Origin: an uncultured Ruminococcus sp.
Lineage (GTDB): Bacteria; Bacillota; Clostridia; Oscillospirales; Acutalibacteraceae
Length of the DNA: 14,116 nt
Direction: 5' to 3'
Assembly (NCBI GenBank): GCA_905234305.1
Contig: CAJOHT010000009.1
Span: 1 to 14,116, forward strand
Positions 1 through 7,582 of this stretch are shown here, piece after piece (position 1 is the first letter of the stretch; each line of letters opens with the position of its first letter). Made by a program: the position numbers and the translations under genes. The notes under the pieces were generated by a model. That model was not told the DNA's origin. It was given only the letters and a program-made list of their open reading frames with translations, and made no database searches.

Positions 1-16
1 AAATTTGAGGTAAATG

Positions 17-628
17 ATGAAAAATCCGTATGAAGTCCTCGGTGTTTCGCCGAGCGCGAGTGAAAGCGAGATAAAAGCCGCTTACCGTAATCTCGCGAAA
101 AAATATCACCCCGATAACTATACCGACAGTCCTCTCGCGGATGTTGCCGAGGAGAAGATGAAGGAAGTTAACGAGGCTTACGATGAAATTATGAATTCCC
201 GTAAAAACGGCGGAGCGTCAGGCTCCTCCTACAGCGGATACGGCGGTTATTCGGGAGGCTACGCTAATCCTAATTCGCGCTACGCGAATGTGCGTATGAT
301 GATTCAGCAGAACCGTCTTGATGAGGCGGAGCGTATCCTTGATTCCGAGACAGGTCCCGACCATACCGCCGAATGGTACTTCTTGCGAGGGATGTGTTAT
401 TTCCGCAGAGGCTGGACTCAGCAGGCTGTACAGCATTTCCAGCGCGCGTGCCAGATGGAGCCGAATAATATGGAGTACCGCCAGGCGCTTGAGCATATGA
501 GCCGCCAGCAGTCCTACGGTTTTGGCGGATATAATAACACGGGTCAGCAGAGCGGCTGCGATGTGTGCGATATATGCGCGGGAGCAATGTGTATTAACTG
601 CCTTTGCCGAAGCTGCGGAGGCTGCTGA
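17..628 (+). CDS. J-domain protein with TPR-like repeats and Cys-rich tail
   Basis: Probable DnaJ-family co-chaperone of 203 residues. Residues 1-60 form a J domain with the HPD tripeptide at 31-33 (context KKYHPDNY), which in this family stimulates Hsp70 ATPase activity. A Gly/Tyr/Ser-rich linker (about 64-90) is followed by one or two TPR-like helical hairpins (about 91-160). It lacks the zinc finger and C-terminal substrate domains of true DnaJ, so it is a class C J-protein. The last 23 residues hold eight cysteines (181, 184, 187, 192, 195, 197, 200, 203), which suggests metal binding or membrane/redox anchoring; that is inference. Two ATGs are adjacent at 14 and 17. GAGG at 7-10 leaves 3 nt to the first and 6 nt to the second, so I chose 17. 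The stop overlaps the next start (TGATG), implying translational coupling to the membrane protein. The client is unknown. Confidence 0.88.
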   Translation: MKNPYEVLGVSPSASESEIKAAYRNLAKKYHPDNYTDSPLADVAEEKMKEVNEAYDEIMNSRKNGGASGSSYSGYGGYSGGYANPNSRYANVRMMIQQNRLDEAERILDSETGPDHTAEWYFLRGMCYFRRGWTQQAVQHFQRACQMEPNNMEYRQALEHMSRQQSYGFGGYNNTGQQSGCDVCDICAGAMCINCLCRSCGGC

Positions 629-1161
629 TGAAAAACAAGTCTTTCAGGGTAGCTTTTTGCGGATTGGTGTCCGCGTTAGCGCTCGTGTTTATGCTTTCGA
701 CAACGATAATACCTGTTGCTACTTACGCGTTTCCCTGTTTCGCGGGATTTTTGCTTATCGCGGTAGTGGTGGAGTTCGGCGAGAAATGGGCGCTCGCGGC
801 GTATTTTGTAATTTCGGTGCTTTCGGTTTTCTTAGCGGGGGATAAAGAAGCGGTGGTTTATTTTATCGCGTTTTTAGGTTTTTATCCTATAGTTAAGAGC
901 TTTATCGAGAGAATACGCTCAAAAGCCGTTCAGTACGTTATAAAATACGCGCTCTTTACGGCGTGTATGATAGGCGCGTTTACGGTATGTAAATTCATAT
1001 TAAAGATTCCCGACGAGGAATTTACCGTTATGGGATTTTATATTCCGTGGGTATTTTTAATCGCTGCGGAGATTGTATTTTTCGTTTACGATAAATGCGT
1101 TTCGATTCTTGTGTTCAGGTATGTTACCTCATTAAGAAATAAGATTTTTAAAAATACGTGA
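628..1161 (+). CDS. integral membrane protein, possibly ECF S-component-like
   Basis: Protein of 177 residues with about five to six hydrophobic segments (roughly 8-30, 36-50, 53-70, 75-90, 105-127, 137-158) and a basic C-terminal end. I do not recognise a firm family. The N-terminus (basic residues, then a helix of the form GLVSALALVFM) and the overall size resemble the substrate-binding S-components of energy-coupling factor vitamin transporters, but no ligand signature is visible and no ECF ATPase or T-component is nearby. The start is ATG 628, overlapping the previous stop by one base, with GGAGG at 617-621 and a 6-nt gap. An upstream in-frame TTG at 604 has no such site and lies inside the preceding gene. 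It sits in a tight run with the J-domain protein and the secreted lysozyme, so co-transcription is likely. Confidence 0.8.
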   Translation: MKNKSFRVAFCGLVSALALVFMLSTTIIPVATYAFPCFAGFLLIAVVVEFGEKWALAAYFVISVLSVFLAGDKEAVVYFIAFLGFYPIVKSFIERIRSKAVQYVIKYALFTACMIGAFTVCKFILKIPDEEFTVMGFYIPWVFLIAAEIVFFVYDKCVSILVFRYVTSLRNKIFKNT

Positions 1162-1183
1162 TGCTTTAACAGGCGGTGGATGT

Positions 1184-3469
1184 ATGAAAAGATTCAGAAG
1201 TTTTTTGATTTTATTGTTAACGGTATCGGCGCTGGCGGTAGGATGTGTTTTCAGCACTGAGGCTGTTTCGGGAGCGAAAGCCGTAACAACGGCTCCCGTC
1301 AATATTCGTAAAGGTCCCTCAAGCGCTAACGGTGTGGCGGCGACGGTTCCGAAAAAGACGACGCTGACGGTTTTAAGCTCGCGTAAATCTAATAAAGCAT
1401 GGTATAAGGTGATCCTTAAATCAGGCGTCGAGGGCTATGTCCATAAGGACTATATAAAGTTCAAGAGCAATCAGCTGCTTATCCCCGAAAGCGGAACAGG
1501 CTACTCGGGTTATTCTCTTACGATTAAGAATATTATTAACACTACGAAAAAGAATATTAAATGGACAAGCTCCGATAAGGAAATCGCCGAGGCTGATAAA
1601 AACGGAACAATCACCTGCCATAAAACGGGTACCGTAAATATAAAAGCTAAGGCGGGTAAGAAAACCTCGGTATGCACTCTTAGAATTAAGGGCGCTTCGG
1701 TTAAATTCGAGAAAAACAGCTATACTATGTACAGCGACGACACGATGACAGTAACCGCCCAATGTCCGAAATCCGTTACTTATAAAAGCTCGGACCATAA
1801 AATCGCCACGGTAAGCGAAAAGGGTGAAGTTACTCCTAAAAAAGAGGGTACAGTTAAAATTACGGCGACAAGCAATTCGGGCTTAAGCGACAGCTATAAT
1901 TTAACAATTAAAAAGCGTGTTATAACGCTCGCGCTTTCCGACAGTAACATTTACGCTGGCTGCCGCGCGAGGGCGATTGCCCGCGGCGGAAAGAGTTATA
2001 AATATAAAAGCTCGGATACTTCGGTAGCTACGGTAAGTTCTTCGGGTATTATTACGGCTAAATCAGCGGGCAAGGCTAAGATTACGGCTTCGTACGGCGA
2101 TGTTAAGGCGTCCGAGATGGTTAAGGTAAAAAAAGGTGAAAGCGTTAATATCTCACTCGATTCCGATACGGTTAAAAAGGGAATGACGCTTGTTATAAAA
2201 TCAACTACCCCTGGAGTAAAGTGGCAGTCTACGGACACTTCCGTAGCGACAGTTCAGAACGGTTATGTTCTGGCTAAAAAGAAGGGTACCGTAATAATCA
2301 GAGCCTGTGTTTCGGGCGGAGCGAGCGACTGCGTAGTAAAAGTTAAGGACGCCGAGCCCGTAAAATTCGTATATACATCCGAGAACTCGGCGCTCCAGGA
2401 GCAGGAGATAAAATTCTACGCTATAACCGATAATACAAGAACTAACGTAAGATTCAAAATAACTTCTCCCGACGGGGAAAAGCATTGGCTTTATTATCCC
2501 GAAAGGAGTAATGACGGCAACGGTTACATATGGACCTCGAGCAGGGCGTTTTCTGACGCGGGATTTTATAAAATTGAGGCGTATTCCCATACCTCGGCGG
2601 ATAAAACATGGAAAACCTGCGAGGGCGGCGAGGGAACGTTTTACGTCAGCAAATATAAAAACCGTACTTCCTGCCATAAAGGCGAGAGGCTTGTAACGAC
2701 TAAGGTGCTTAACCATATAGCTACGTACGAGGGATATGTACCGAAGGTCGAGGAGGATCCGCTTGTCGCGAATTCACCGACGGTAGGCTACGGGCGCGTA
2801 GTGTATTCTGGAACGACATTCTATAACGGGCTAACTAAAAAGGAAGCCTTCGCTTATCTCGTTAAAACTCTTAACGAGTCGGCTTATACTACCAGGATAA
2901 ACGCTGTTCTAAAGGATAAAAAAATAAGTTTTAACCAGAACCATTTTGACGCGTTAGTTGACTTTTCCTATAACCTCGGAGCGTACGCGATAACTAACCA
3001 CTCCGAGCTTATCAATACGCTTACCAATACCTACGGCAAAGCATCCTATAAGAACACGGGATATATCAATAAACCATCGATAGCTTTAAGAAAAAAGCCT
3101 GACTCTTCCGCTGATAAAATCACGACTGTAAGAGCGGCTACGTACGTAAAAATCGGCTCGAAAACTTATAATGAGTCGTGGTATAAGGTTAAAACTCCCG
3201 ACGGCGTAAAAGGCTATATAAAGAAAAATCAGGTGACAAAGCGTTCGGATAATACTAAGGTACGCTGTCTCAAAAATGTACCTGTACAAACTTATGCCGT
3301 GAATTTCCTTAAGTATCATCACGCGAGCGGTATTTGTTATAAGGGGCTTCTGTACAGAAGGCTCGATGAGCTTGAGATTTTCTTCTTTGACGATTACGCT
3401 AACGACGCAAAAAAGAACGAGTACGGTATAAACTTCAGCTGTCCCAAAAACCCGAGCTTCGGATTTTAA
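1184..3469 (+). CDS. secreted SH3b-BIG2-GH24 lysozyme with SH3 inserted in the catalytic domain
   Basis: Predicted exported cell-wall hydrolase of 761 residues. Order: signal peptide (about 1-32, basic then hydrophobic); bacterial SH3 domain (about 33-94, with the NIRKGPS and WYKV signatures); four BIG2-like Ig domains (about 95-170, 173-242, 247-316, 321-388, with repeated SSD...ATV motifs); another beta-rich domain (about 392-490); then a GH24 (T4/P22-type) lysozyme domain. The likely catalytic Glu is E516 in YEG, with D525 and T533 before GYG matching the family's E/D/T triad. The helix with NQNHFDALVDFSYNLGA (584-600) is typical of GH24. A second SH3 domain (about 626-686) interrupts the fold, and the conserved C-terminal helix region (FLKYHHASG, then GLLYRR) resumes at 708-735. 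It should cleave the glycan strand of peptidoglycan. An imperfect lipobox (AVGC, 18-21) exists, but I favour ordinary secretion. Start: GGTGGA at 1175-1180 lies just before ATG 1184. Confidence 0.87.
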   Translation: MKRFRSFLILLLTVSALAVGCVFSTEAVSGAKAVTTAPVNIRKGPSSANGVAATVPKKTTLTVLSSRKSNKAWYKVILKSGVEGYVHKDYIKFKSNQLLIPESGTGYSGYSLTIKNIINTTKKNIKWTSSDKEIAEADKNGTITCHKTGTVNIKAKAGKKTSVCTLRIKGASVKFEKNSYTMYSDDTMTVTAQCPKSVTYKSSDHKIATVSEKGEVTPKKEGTVKITATSNSGLSDSYNLTIKKRVITLALSDSNIYAGCRARAIARGGKSYKYKSSDTSVATVSSSGIITAKSAGKAKITASYGDVKASEMVKVKKGESVNISLDSDTVKKGMTLVIKSTTPGVKWQSTDTSVATVQNGYVLAKKKGTVIIRACVSGGASDCVVKVKDAEPVKFVYTSENSALQEQEIKFYAITDNTRTNVRFKITSPDGEKHWLYYPERSNDGNGYIWTSSRAFSDAGFYKIEAYSHTSADKTWKTCEGGEGTFYVSKYKNRTSCHKGERLVTTKVLNHIATYEGYVPKVEEDPLVANSPTVGYGRVVYSGTTFYNGLTKKEAFAYLVKTLNESAYTTRINAVLKDKKISFNQNHFDALVDFSYNLGAYAITNHSELINTLTNTYGKASYKNTGYINKPSIALRKKPDSSADKITTVRAATYVKIGSKTYNESWYKVKTPDGVKGYIKKNQVTKRSDNTKVRCLKNVPVQTYAVNFLKYHHASGICYKGLLYRRLDELEIFFFDDYANDAKKNEYGINFSCPKNPSFGF

Positions 3470-3493
3470 TTGTTATACTAAACATAAAAATTT

Positions 3494-3543
3494 TATCCTC
3501 CGCATATAATAGGACAAGTTTATTTAAGTTGTGCGGAGTGATA
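3494..3543 (+). promoter_or_regulatory. inverted repeat covering the RBS of the SpoIIM-like gene
   Basis: TATCCTCCGCA (3494-3504) can pair with TGCGGAG plus GATA (3532-3538 and 3540-3543, with T3539 bulged), giving 11 base pairs around a 27-nt loop. The right arm contains the GGAG of the ribosome binding site at 3535-3538. A TATAAT sits in the loop at 3505-3510 but has no good -35 at 16-18 bp. No U-tract follows, so it does not look like a plain terminator. RNA read from the lysozyme gene could hide the RBS, whereas RNA starting after the TATAAT would lack the left arm. This role is inference. Confidence 0.4.
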
Positions 3544-3546
3544 AAT

Positions 3547-4218
3547 ATGCGAGGAATATTCTGTTCGTTAGGAAGAAGAAAGAGAAGGTTAGCCCTTCCT
3601 GAAATAAAGCTCCCGAATTTATATGAACTTAAAGCTCTTATAAAGCGCAGGGGAGCGGCGGCGTTTTTTACGGCAATGCTGACGGCGGGACTTATAATCG
3701 GTTCGATATCGGTTAACGGCTTAAGCGGAAAAACTCTTGAGTCTATGGATTTACTGTTTGCGACAAATCTTCCCGAGCGCCTTAAGGGAGGACTCTCAGC
3801 GGCGTTCGCGGCGAGTTTTTCGTCCGATTTTATATTTCTTTTCGTTTCCGTATTATGCGCGCTCAGTTTATGGGGAGCGGTTATACTGCCGTTTATCGCG
3901 GCGTTTAAGGGGTTCGGAATAGGATTGAGCGCCGCGTATCTTGTAAGCTCATACGGCGTAAAGGGCGCGTTGTTTTATTTCCTGATTATTCTGCCCGCGG
4001 TTTTCGTATTCAGTATCGCGCTTATATTTGAGCTTTCGGCGTGTTTTTCTGTAAATAAAAATATAATAATAAATATCGTTAAGGGTAAGACTTATCCGTT
4101 TAAGGGAGCGGTTTTTGCTTTCCTTAAAAAAAGTATAAAGTATTTTCTCGCGGCATTCGCGGCGTCTGTTTTGAACGCGGTGTTGTGGGTGCTTTTTGCG
4201 GGTTTGTTTAATCTTTAA
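3547..4218 (+). CDS. SpoIIM-family (stage II sporulation protein M-like) membrane protein
   Basis: Integral membrane protein of 223 residues with a basic cytoplasmic N-terminus and about five transmembrane segments (roughly 38-57, 93-118, 121-136, 139-164, 196-222). The stretch from KGFGIG (121) through YGVKGALFYFLIILP (136-150) matches the SpoIIM/DUF95 pattern of a Lys-Gly-rich helix, a G..G turn and a conserved proline. In Bacillus, SpoIIM works with SpoIID and SpoIIP in peptidoglycan remodelling during engulfment, but many relatives lie outside sporulation loci, and no spoIID or spoIIP is seen here. So I assign family, not role. The ATG at 3547 has GGAGTG at 3535-3540 with a 6-nt gap; an upstream in-frame TTG at 3529 has no site. 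It heads a three-gene run and its RBS lies in an inverted repeat. Confidence 0.75.
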   Translation: MRGIFCSLGRRKRRLALPEIKLPNLYELKALIKRRGAAAFFTAMLTAGLIIGSISVNGLSGKTLESMDLLFATNLPERLKGGLSAAFAASFSSDFIFLFVSVLCALSLWGAVILPFIAAFKGFGIGLSAAYLVSSYGVKGALFYFLIILPAVFVFSIALIFELSACFSVNKNIIINIVKGKTYPFKGAVFAFLKKSIKYFLAAFAASVLNAVLWVLFAGLFNL

Positions 4219-4238
4219 CGAGTCGGAATGGGGTAAAA

Positions 4239-5192
4239 ATGGAAAAGGCTAGATTAGGAATCACAAGATTTTTCTTGGGGTATTTGAAGAATTTTCATAA
4301 AATGCTGCTGGCGAATCTGCTGTTCGCGGTGCCGCTGCTGTTTTTTGGAGCGATTTTTTATTTTATAAGAATCTGGACGGGACTTAATACCGCGTTTATA
4401 AGTTTAGCGCCGATAATATTTGTATTTCCGTTTTTCGCGGGAATAACACTGTTTACGCGTAACGTTGCCCGCGAGAGCGAGGATACCGCGGTCGTAAAGC
4501 TGTTTTTTAAGGGCTTTAAGGAGAACGCTCTTTACTTTTTGGTACACGGGATACTGCTTTATTTAGCGATATTCTTCTGCTATTCCTCAATAACGCTTTA
4601 CTGGAAGCTGGCTTCCTCTAACGGAATTTTCTATTTCGCTTTCGGAGTCGCGGTATTGATAGCGGTAGCGATTCTTTTTATATTCTATAATGTGCCCGTT
4701 ATGACGGTAACGTTCGATTTAAAACTGAAAAACATATATAAAAACTGCGCTCTTATGGCGTTTGGCGAGATAAAAAACAATTTCTTTGTTACGCTGGGCT
4801 TGTTCCTTTTATTTATTGTCGGGGCTACGTTTTTTCTGGCGGCTCCGAGCGCGCTGTTTAAGCTGATAGTTATTATAGCTTTCGGCGTACTGATAGTGCC
4901 GTCGACCGCTTCGTATATTATGAATTTCTACGTTTATAAGGATATGGAGCTTATTATCTCGAACGGCGATATAAAATCGGATGAGATAAAAAGAAAAATC
5001 GAAGCTAAGAAGAATGGGATTAAAAAGGAGGAACTCGAGGAAAAACTTGATTTTTCCGCGCTTGACCTTGACGAGAAAAAGGATGGCGACGAGTATCTTT
5101 ACTTTAACGGAAAAATGATTAAACGAAAAGTGCTTATAGAGATGAAAAAGGAAGCGGAAGGTGAGTCGAAGGATGAGCAAGAAGAAGTCTAA
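4239..5192 (+). CDS. multi-pass membrane protein, DUF624/YesL-like, with charged cytoplasmic tail
   Basis: Protein of 317 residues. Residues 1-232 hold about six transmembrane helices (approximately 22-43, 50-73, 97-118, 130-152, 184-205, 210-230). The rest (about 235-317) is highly charged, rich in Lys, Glu and Asp, and probably cytoplasmic. The N-terminal layout (short basic lead, aromatic helix, LLFAVPLLFFGAIFY, then FPFFAGITLFTRNVARE) resembles DUF624/YesL-family proteins, which often sit near transport genes and have no known biochemical role. The assignment is by pattern only. The start has a purine-rich GGGGT a few bases before the ATG and lies 20 nt after the SpoIIM-like gene. The 3' end overlaps the next gene, which suggests one operon. 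Confidence 0.65.
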   Translation: MEKARLGITRFFLGYLKNFHKMLLANLLFAVPLLFFGAIFYFIRIWTGLNTAFISLAPIIFVFPFFAGITLFTRNVARESEDTAVVKLFFKGFKENALYFLVHGILLYLAIFFCYSSITLYWKLASSNGIFYFAFGVAVLIAVAILFIFYNVPVMTVTFDLKLKNIYKNCALMAFGEIKNNFFVTLGLFLLFIVGATFFLAAPSALFKLIVIIAFGVLIVPSTASYIMNFYVYKDMELIISNGDIKSDEIKRKIEAKKNGIKKEELEEKLDFSALDLDEKKDGDEYLYFNGKMIKRKVLIEMKKEAEGESKDEQEEV

Positions 5193-5673
5193 AAAGAAAA
5201 AGAACATTACTACTAAAAAAAAGAAGAAAAATATAAAACCGCTTATTGCGACTATGGCGGTTATAGTCGGTATAGCGGCGGTGATTGCGGTTTCGTATGT
5301 AGTTTATATGAACACATCGCTTGCGGGAGCGGGTTTCGCGGACAAAAGCTACGTCAGCGTAAGCGCTTATGACGCGAGCGGCGACGAGGCGGATTTACAT
5401 AGCGTTTATAACGTCCGCTATGATGATTATAAAGGTTCTATGAAATTAAACAGCGACGGAACCTTTGAGCTGTGGATGACTCCCGGGGCTAAGGACGACG
5501 GGGAACACTCGGGTAAGTATACTTATGACCGTGATAAACAGGTGCTTAACGCGAAGTTTGACGGCGGGGCTAAAATGAAGATGAAAATTATCCGTAACGA
5601 CGACGGGTCGCTTAAGAGAATAGAGATTCCTTATAACGGCTATACCGTATATATGACCGAAAAAATTAATTGA
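5173..5673 (+). CDS. single-pass membrane protein with Lys-rich N-terminus and beta-rich outer domain
   Basis: Unrecognised protein of 166 residues. Residues 1-23 are mostly lysine and should lie in the cytoplasm. Residues 24-46 form one transmembrane helix (or an uncleaved signal anchor). Residues 50-166 form an outside domain rich in predicted beta strands, with MKLNSDGTFELW (90-101) and GKYTYD (114-119). This spacing suggests a small lipocalin-like or copper-resistance-type beta fold, but that is a guess. The start is uncertain: ATG 5173 has AAGGTGA 8 nt upstream, while an in-frame GTG at 5161 has AAGGA 8 nt upstream and would add four residues. Either way it overlaps the end of the preceding gene, so translational coupling is likely. 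The lysine codons include a run of eight A residues (5215-5222). The convergent lipoprotein carries a very similar NSDGTF strand. Confidence 0.75.
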   Translation: MSKKKSKKKKNITTKKKKKNIKPLIATMAVIVGIAAVIAVSYVVYMNTSLAGAGFADKSYVSVSAYDASGDEADLHSVYNVRYDDYKGSMKLNSDGTFELWMTPGAKDDGEHSGKYTYDRDKQVLNAKFDGGAKMKMKIIRNDDGSLKRIEIPYNGYTVYMTEKIN

Positions 5674-5678
5674 AAACG

Positions 5679-5710
5679 CAGGGCAGACTCGACGCTTTGA
5701 GTCTGCCCTG
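5679..5710. terminator. bidirectional hairpin terminator between convergent genes
   Basis: A perfect 12-bp stem (CAGGGCAGACTC with GAGTCTGCCCTG) and an 8-nt loop (5691-5698). It begins 5 bases after the + strand stop and ends 4 bases before the - strand stop. The - strand exit reads CGTTTTC followed by an AT-rich, T-rich run; the + strand exit is T/A-rich but has no long T-run. It probably ends both transcripts, more firmly for the - strand lipoprotein. Confidence 0.75.
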
Positions 5711-5714
5711 TATA

Positions 5715-6164
5715 TTATTCGGTTTCTTTCTTTTCAATCGTCCATTCCGCGGCGAAACTTTCGCTGACTTTTTTATCTGTAGTCAAAGTCATATGGGCGG
5801 AATCCTTAAAGGTGAACGTCCAGTTTCTGTAATCCTTTTCGTTGTCCAGAGTTACCTCGGAATGGACTACGCCTGTTTTGTTCTTATCGGCTTTCAGGTT
5901 GAATCTGCCGCTGTAATCTTTTTTATTGATAGTTCCGTAGAAGGTTCCGTCCGAGTTGAATTTGATCTCGTCTTTGTTTTTTTCGTTTATCCATTTGTAA
6001 TTTGTTACGAAGCTCGCGTATTCTCCCGTGATTGTTTTAGGAGTTACTGTGACGGATTCGGGCGGACGTGAAGCGTTGGTAGAGGGAGAGCATACGCATC
6101 CCGAAACCACAAGAGCCAAAGCGGCTAAAGCTGCCGCAAATATTATTTTTTTAATCATTTCCAT
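5715..6164 (-). CDS. predicted lipoprotein with small beta-rich domain
   Basis: Protein of 149 residues with a lipoprotein signal: basic MEMIKK, a hydrophobic alanine/leucine core, and lipobox V20-S21-G22-C23. Cys23 should be lipidated and anchor the protein to the outer face of the membrane. A Ser/Thr/Pro linker (about 25-45) leads to a beta-strand-rich domain (about 46-149) with IKFNSDGTFYGTI (67-79) and YSGRFNL (84-90), then TWTF-like and MTLTT strands. No enzyme motif is seen; function unknown. The domain pattern resembles the outer part of the convergent protein ending at 5673. Start: on the - strand AAGGA (6175-6171) lies 6 nt before the ATG at 6164. A longer TTG start at 6182 lacks a site, and ATG 6157 is a weaker alternative. 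Confidence 0.83.
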   Translation of the reverse strand: MEMIKKIIFAAALAALALVVSGCVCSPSTNASRPPESVTVTPKTITGEYASFVTNYKWINEKNKDEIKFNSDGTFYGTINKKDYSGRFNLKADKNKTGVVHSEVTLDNEKDYRNWTFTFKDSAHMTLTTDKKVSESFAAEWTIEKKETE

Positions 6165-6189
6165 AAGCCTTCCTTTATTCAAGAATAAA

Positions 6190-6229
6190 ATTATAATTCA
6201 TTTTATCATATTTAGACCGTATTATGCAA
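6190..6229 (-). promoter_or_regulatory. candidate promoter region for the lipoprotein gene
   Basis: On the - strand an extended -10 TGATAAAAT (6208-6200) lies 18 bp after a weak TTGCAT (6229-6224). A perfect TATAAT follows at 6195-6190 but has no clear -35. Either could start the lipoprotein transcript; I cannot tell which. The wider gap 6165-6370 holds only this region and the pgk promoter and leader. Confidence 0.4.
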
Positions 6230-6287
6230 TACTTTTAATAAAATATAGGCGGTAAAGAATTTTTAGGCATTTTATTCAAAAAATCTA

Positions 6288-6316
6288 TTGATTAAAGCGC
6301 GGTTTTAAGATATAAT
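6288..6316 (+). promoter_or_regulatory. sigma-A type promoter of the pgk-tpiA-gpmI cluster
   Basis: TTGATT (6288-6293), a 17-bp spacer, and a perfect TATAAT (6311-6316). Transcription should begin near 6323, leaving a leader of about 48 nt before pgk. I see no operator palindrome such as a CggR site and no clear leader structure, which fits strong constitutive expression of housekeeping glycolysis. Confidence 0.8.
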
Positions 6317-6370
6317 TAAAATGATTATAAGCGTTATTATACGCTGCTTTAAAGAAAGGACGTACAAATT

Positions 6371-7579
6371 ATGAAACTTAACAAGGTAACAGTTGACGAC
6401 ATTAACGTAAAGGGTAAAAAAGTTCTCGTAAGAGTGGACTTTAATGTGCCGCTTAAGGACGGAGTTATCACTAACGATAACAGAATCACTGCGGCTCTTC
6501 CCACGATCAAGAAGCTTATGGCTGACGGCGGAAAGCTGATTTTATGCTCACATCTCGGCAAGCCGAAGAACGGTCCCGAGGAGAAATTCTCTCTCGCTCC
6601 CGTTGCGGTAAGACTTTCCGAGCTTTTAGGCAAAGACGTTGTTTTCGCTGATGACGATGAGGTCGTAGGCGAGAATGCTAAAAAAGCGGTAGCCGAGATG
6701 AAGGACGGCGACGTTGTTCTTCTCCAGAATACTCGCTTCAGAAAAGAAGAAACTAAGAATTTAGAGCCTTTCGCTGGCGAGCTTGCTTCCTTAGCTGACG
6801 TATTTGTAATGGACGCTTTCGGTTCCGCTCACAGAGCGCACTGCTCAACAGCGGGCGTTACAAATCATATTAAAGATACCGCGGTAGGATATCTTATGCA
6901 GAAGGAAATCGACTACCTCGGAAACGCTGTTGAAAATCCCGTAAGGCCGTTCGTAGCTATCCTCGGCGGCGCTAAGGTTGCCGATAAGCTGAACGTTATC
7001 TCTAACCTCCTCGAGAAGTGCGATACTCTTATTATCGGCGGCGGTATGGCTTATACCTTCCTTAAGGCTCAGGGTATGGAAATCGGTAAATCGTTAGTTG
7101 ACGATACTAAGCTCGATTACTGCAAGGAAATGATGGATAAGGCTGAGAAACTCGGCAAAAAGCTCCTTCTTCCTATTGATACTGCTGTTGCGGCTTCGTT
7201 CCCCGATCCTATCGACGGACCTATCGACGTTACTATTGTTGATGCTGACAAGATCCCTGCTGATATGGAAGGTCTCGATATCGGCGACAAGACTCAGGCT
7301 CTCTTTGCCGAGGCTGTTAAGTCCGCTAAGACAGTAGTTTGGAACGGACCTATGGGTGTATTCGAGAACCCGACTCTAGCTAAGGGTACTATCGCTGTAG
7401 CTGAGGCTCTTGCCGAGACTGACGCTACTACAATTATCGGCGGCGGCGACAGCGCGGCTGCGGTAATCCAGCTCGGTTACTCCGATAAGATGAGCCATAT
7501 CTCAACAGGCGGCGGAGCTTCTCTCGAGTATCTCGAAGGCAAGGTTCTTCCTGGTATTGACGTTATTGCCGATAAATAA
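6371..7579 (+). CDS. pgk: phosphoglycerate kinase
   Basis: Cytoplasmic glycolytic enzyme that transfers phosphate from 1,3-bisphosphoglycerate to ADP, giving 3-phosphoglycerate and ATP. At 402 residues it has the normal bacterial length. Visible signatures: VRVDFNVP near 20-27 (substrate-side loop), SHLGKPK at 60-66, the basic [11 protein letters not shown] segment near 154-163, GGAKVADKL at 199-207 (nucleotide side), WNGPMGVFE at 324-332, and the GGGDSAAAV phosphate-binding loop at 357-365. AAGGA at 6356-6360 lies 10 nt before the ATG, and a near-consensus promoter lies upstream. It is the first gene of a cluster with tpiA and gpmI. Unlike many Clostridia clusters, no gapA or cggR precedes it and eno does not follow gpmI. 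Confidence 0.98.
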   Translation: MKLNKVTVDDINVKGKKVLVRVDFNVPLKDGVITNDNRITAALPTIKKLMADGGKLILCSHLGKPKNGPEEKFSLAPVAVRLSELLGKDVVFADDDEVVGENAKKAVAEMKDGDVVLLQNTRFRKEETKNLEPFAGELASLADVFVMDAFGSAHRAHCSTAGVTNHIKDTAVGYLMQKEIDYLGNAVENPVRPFVAILGGAKVADKLNVISNLLEKCDTLIIGGGMAYTFLKAQGMEIGKSLVDDTKLDYCKEMMDKAEKLGKKLLLPIDTAVAASFPDPIDGPIDVTIVDADKIPADMEGLDIGDKTQALFAEAVKSAKTVVWNGPMGVFENPTLAKGTIAVAEALAETDATTIIGGGDSAAAVIQLGYSDKMSHISTGGGASLEYLEGKVLPGIDVIADK

Positions 7580-7582
7580 TAT

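Noticed and set aside
1468..2347. Possible DNA-level tandem repeat within the lysozyme gene
   Set aside because: The repetition is at protein level (BIG2 domains with SSD...ATV); the DNA has diverged and no exact long repeat is seen.
2201..2716. A 171-codon - strand frame in the lysozyme gene
   Set aside because: It lies over clear BIG2 and beta domains on the + strand and its protein has no coherent features.
4809..5207. A 132-codon - strand frame rich in Phe, Leu and Lys
   Set aside because: It is the antisense image of the Lys/Glu-rich tail and membrane helices of the + strand genes.
5670..6071. A + strand frame of 133 codons across the lipoprotein gene
   Set aside because: The - strand frame has a lipobox, a binding site and a terminator, while the + strand frame has none of these.
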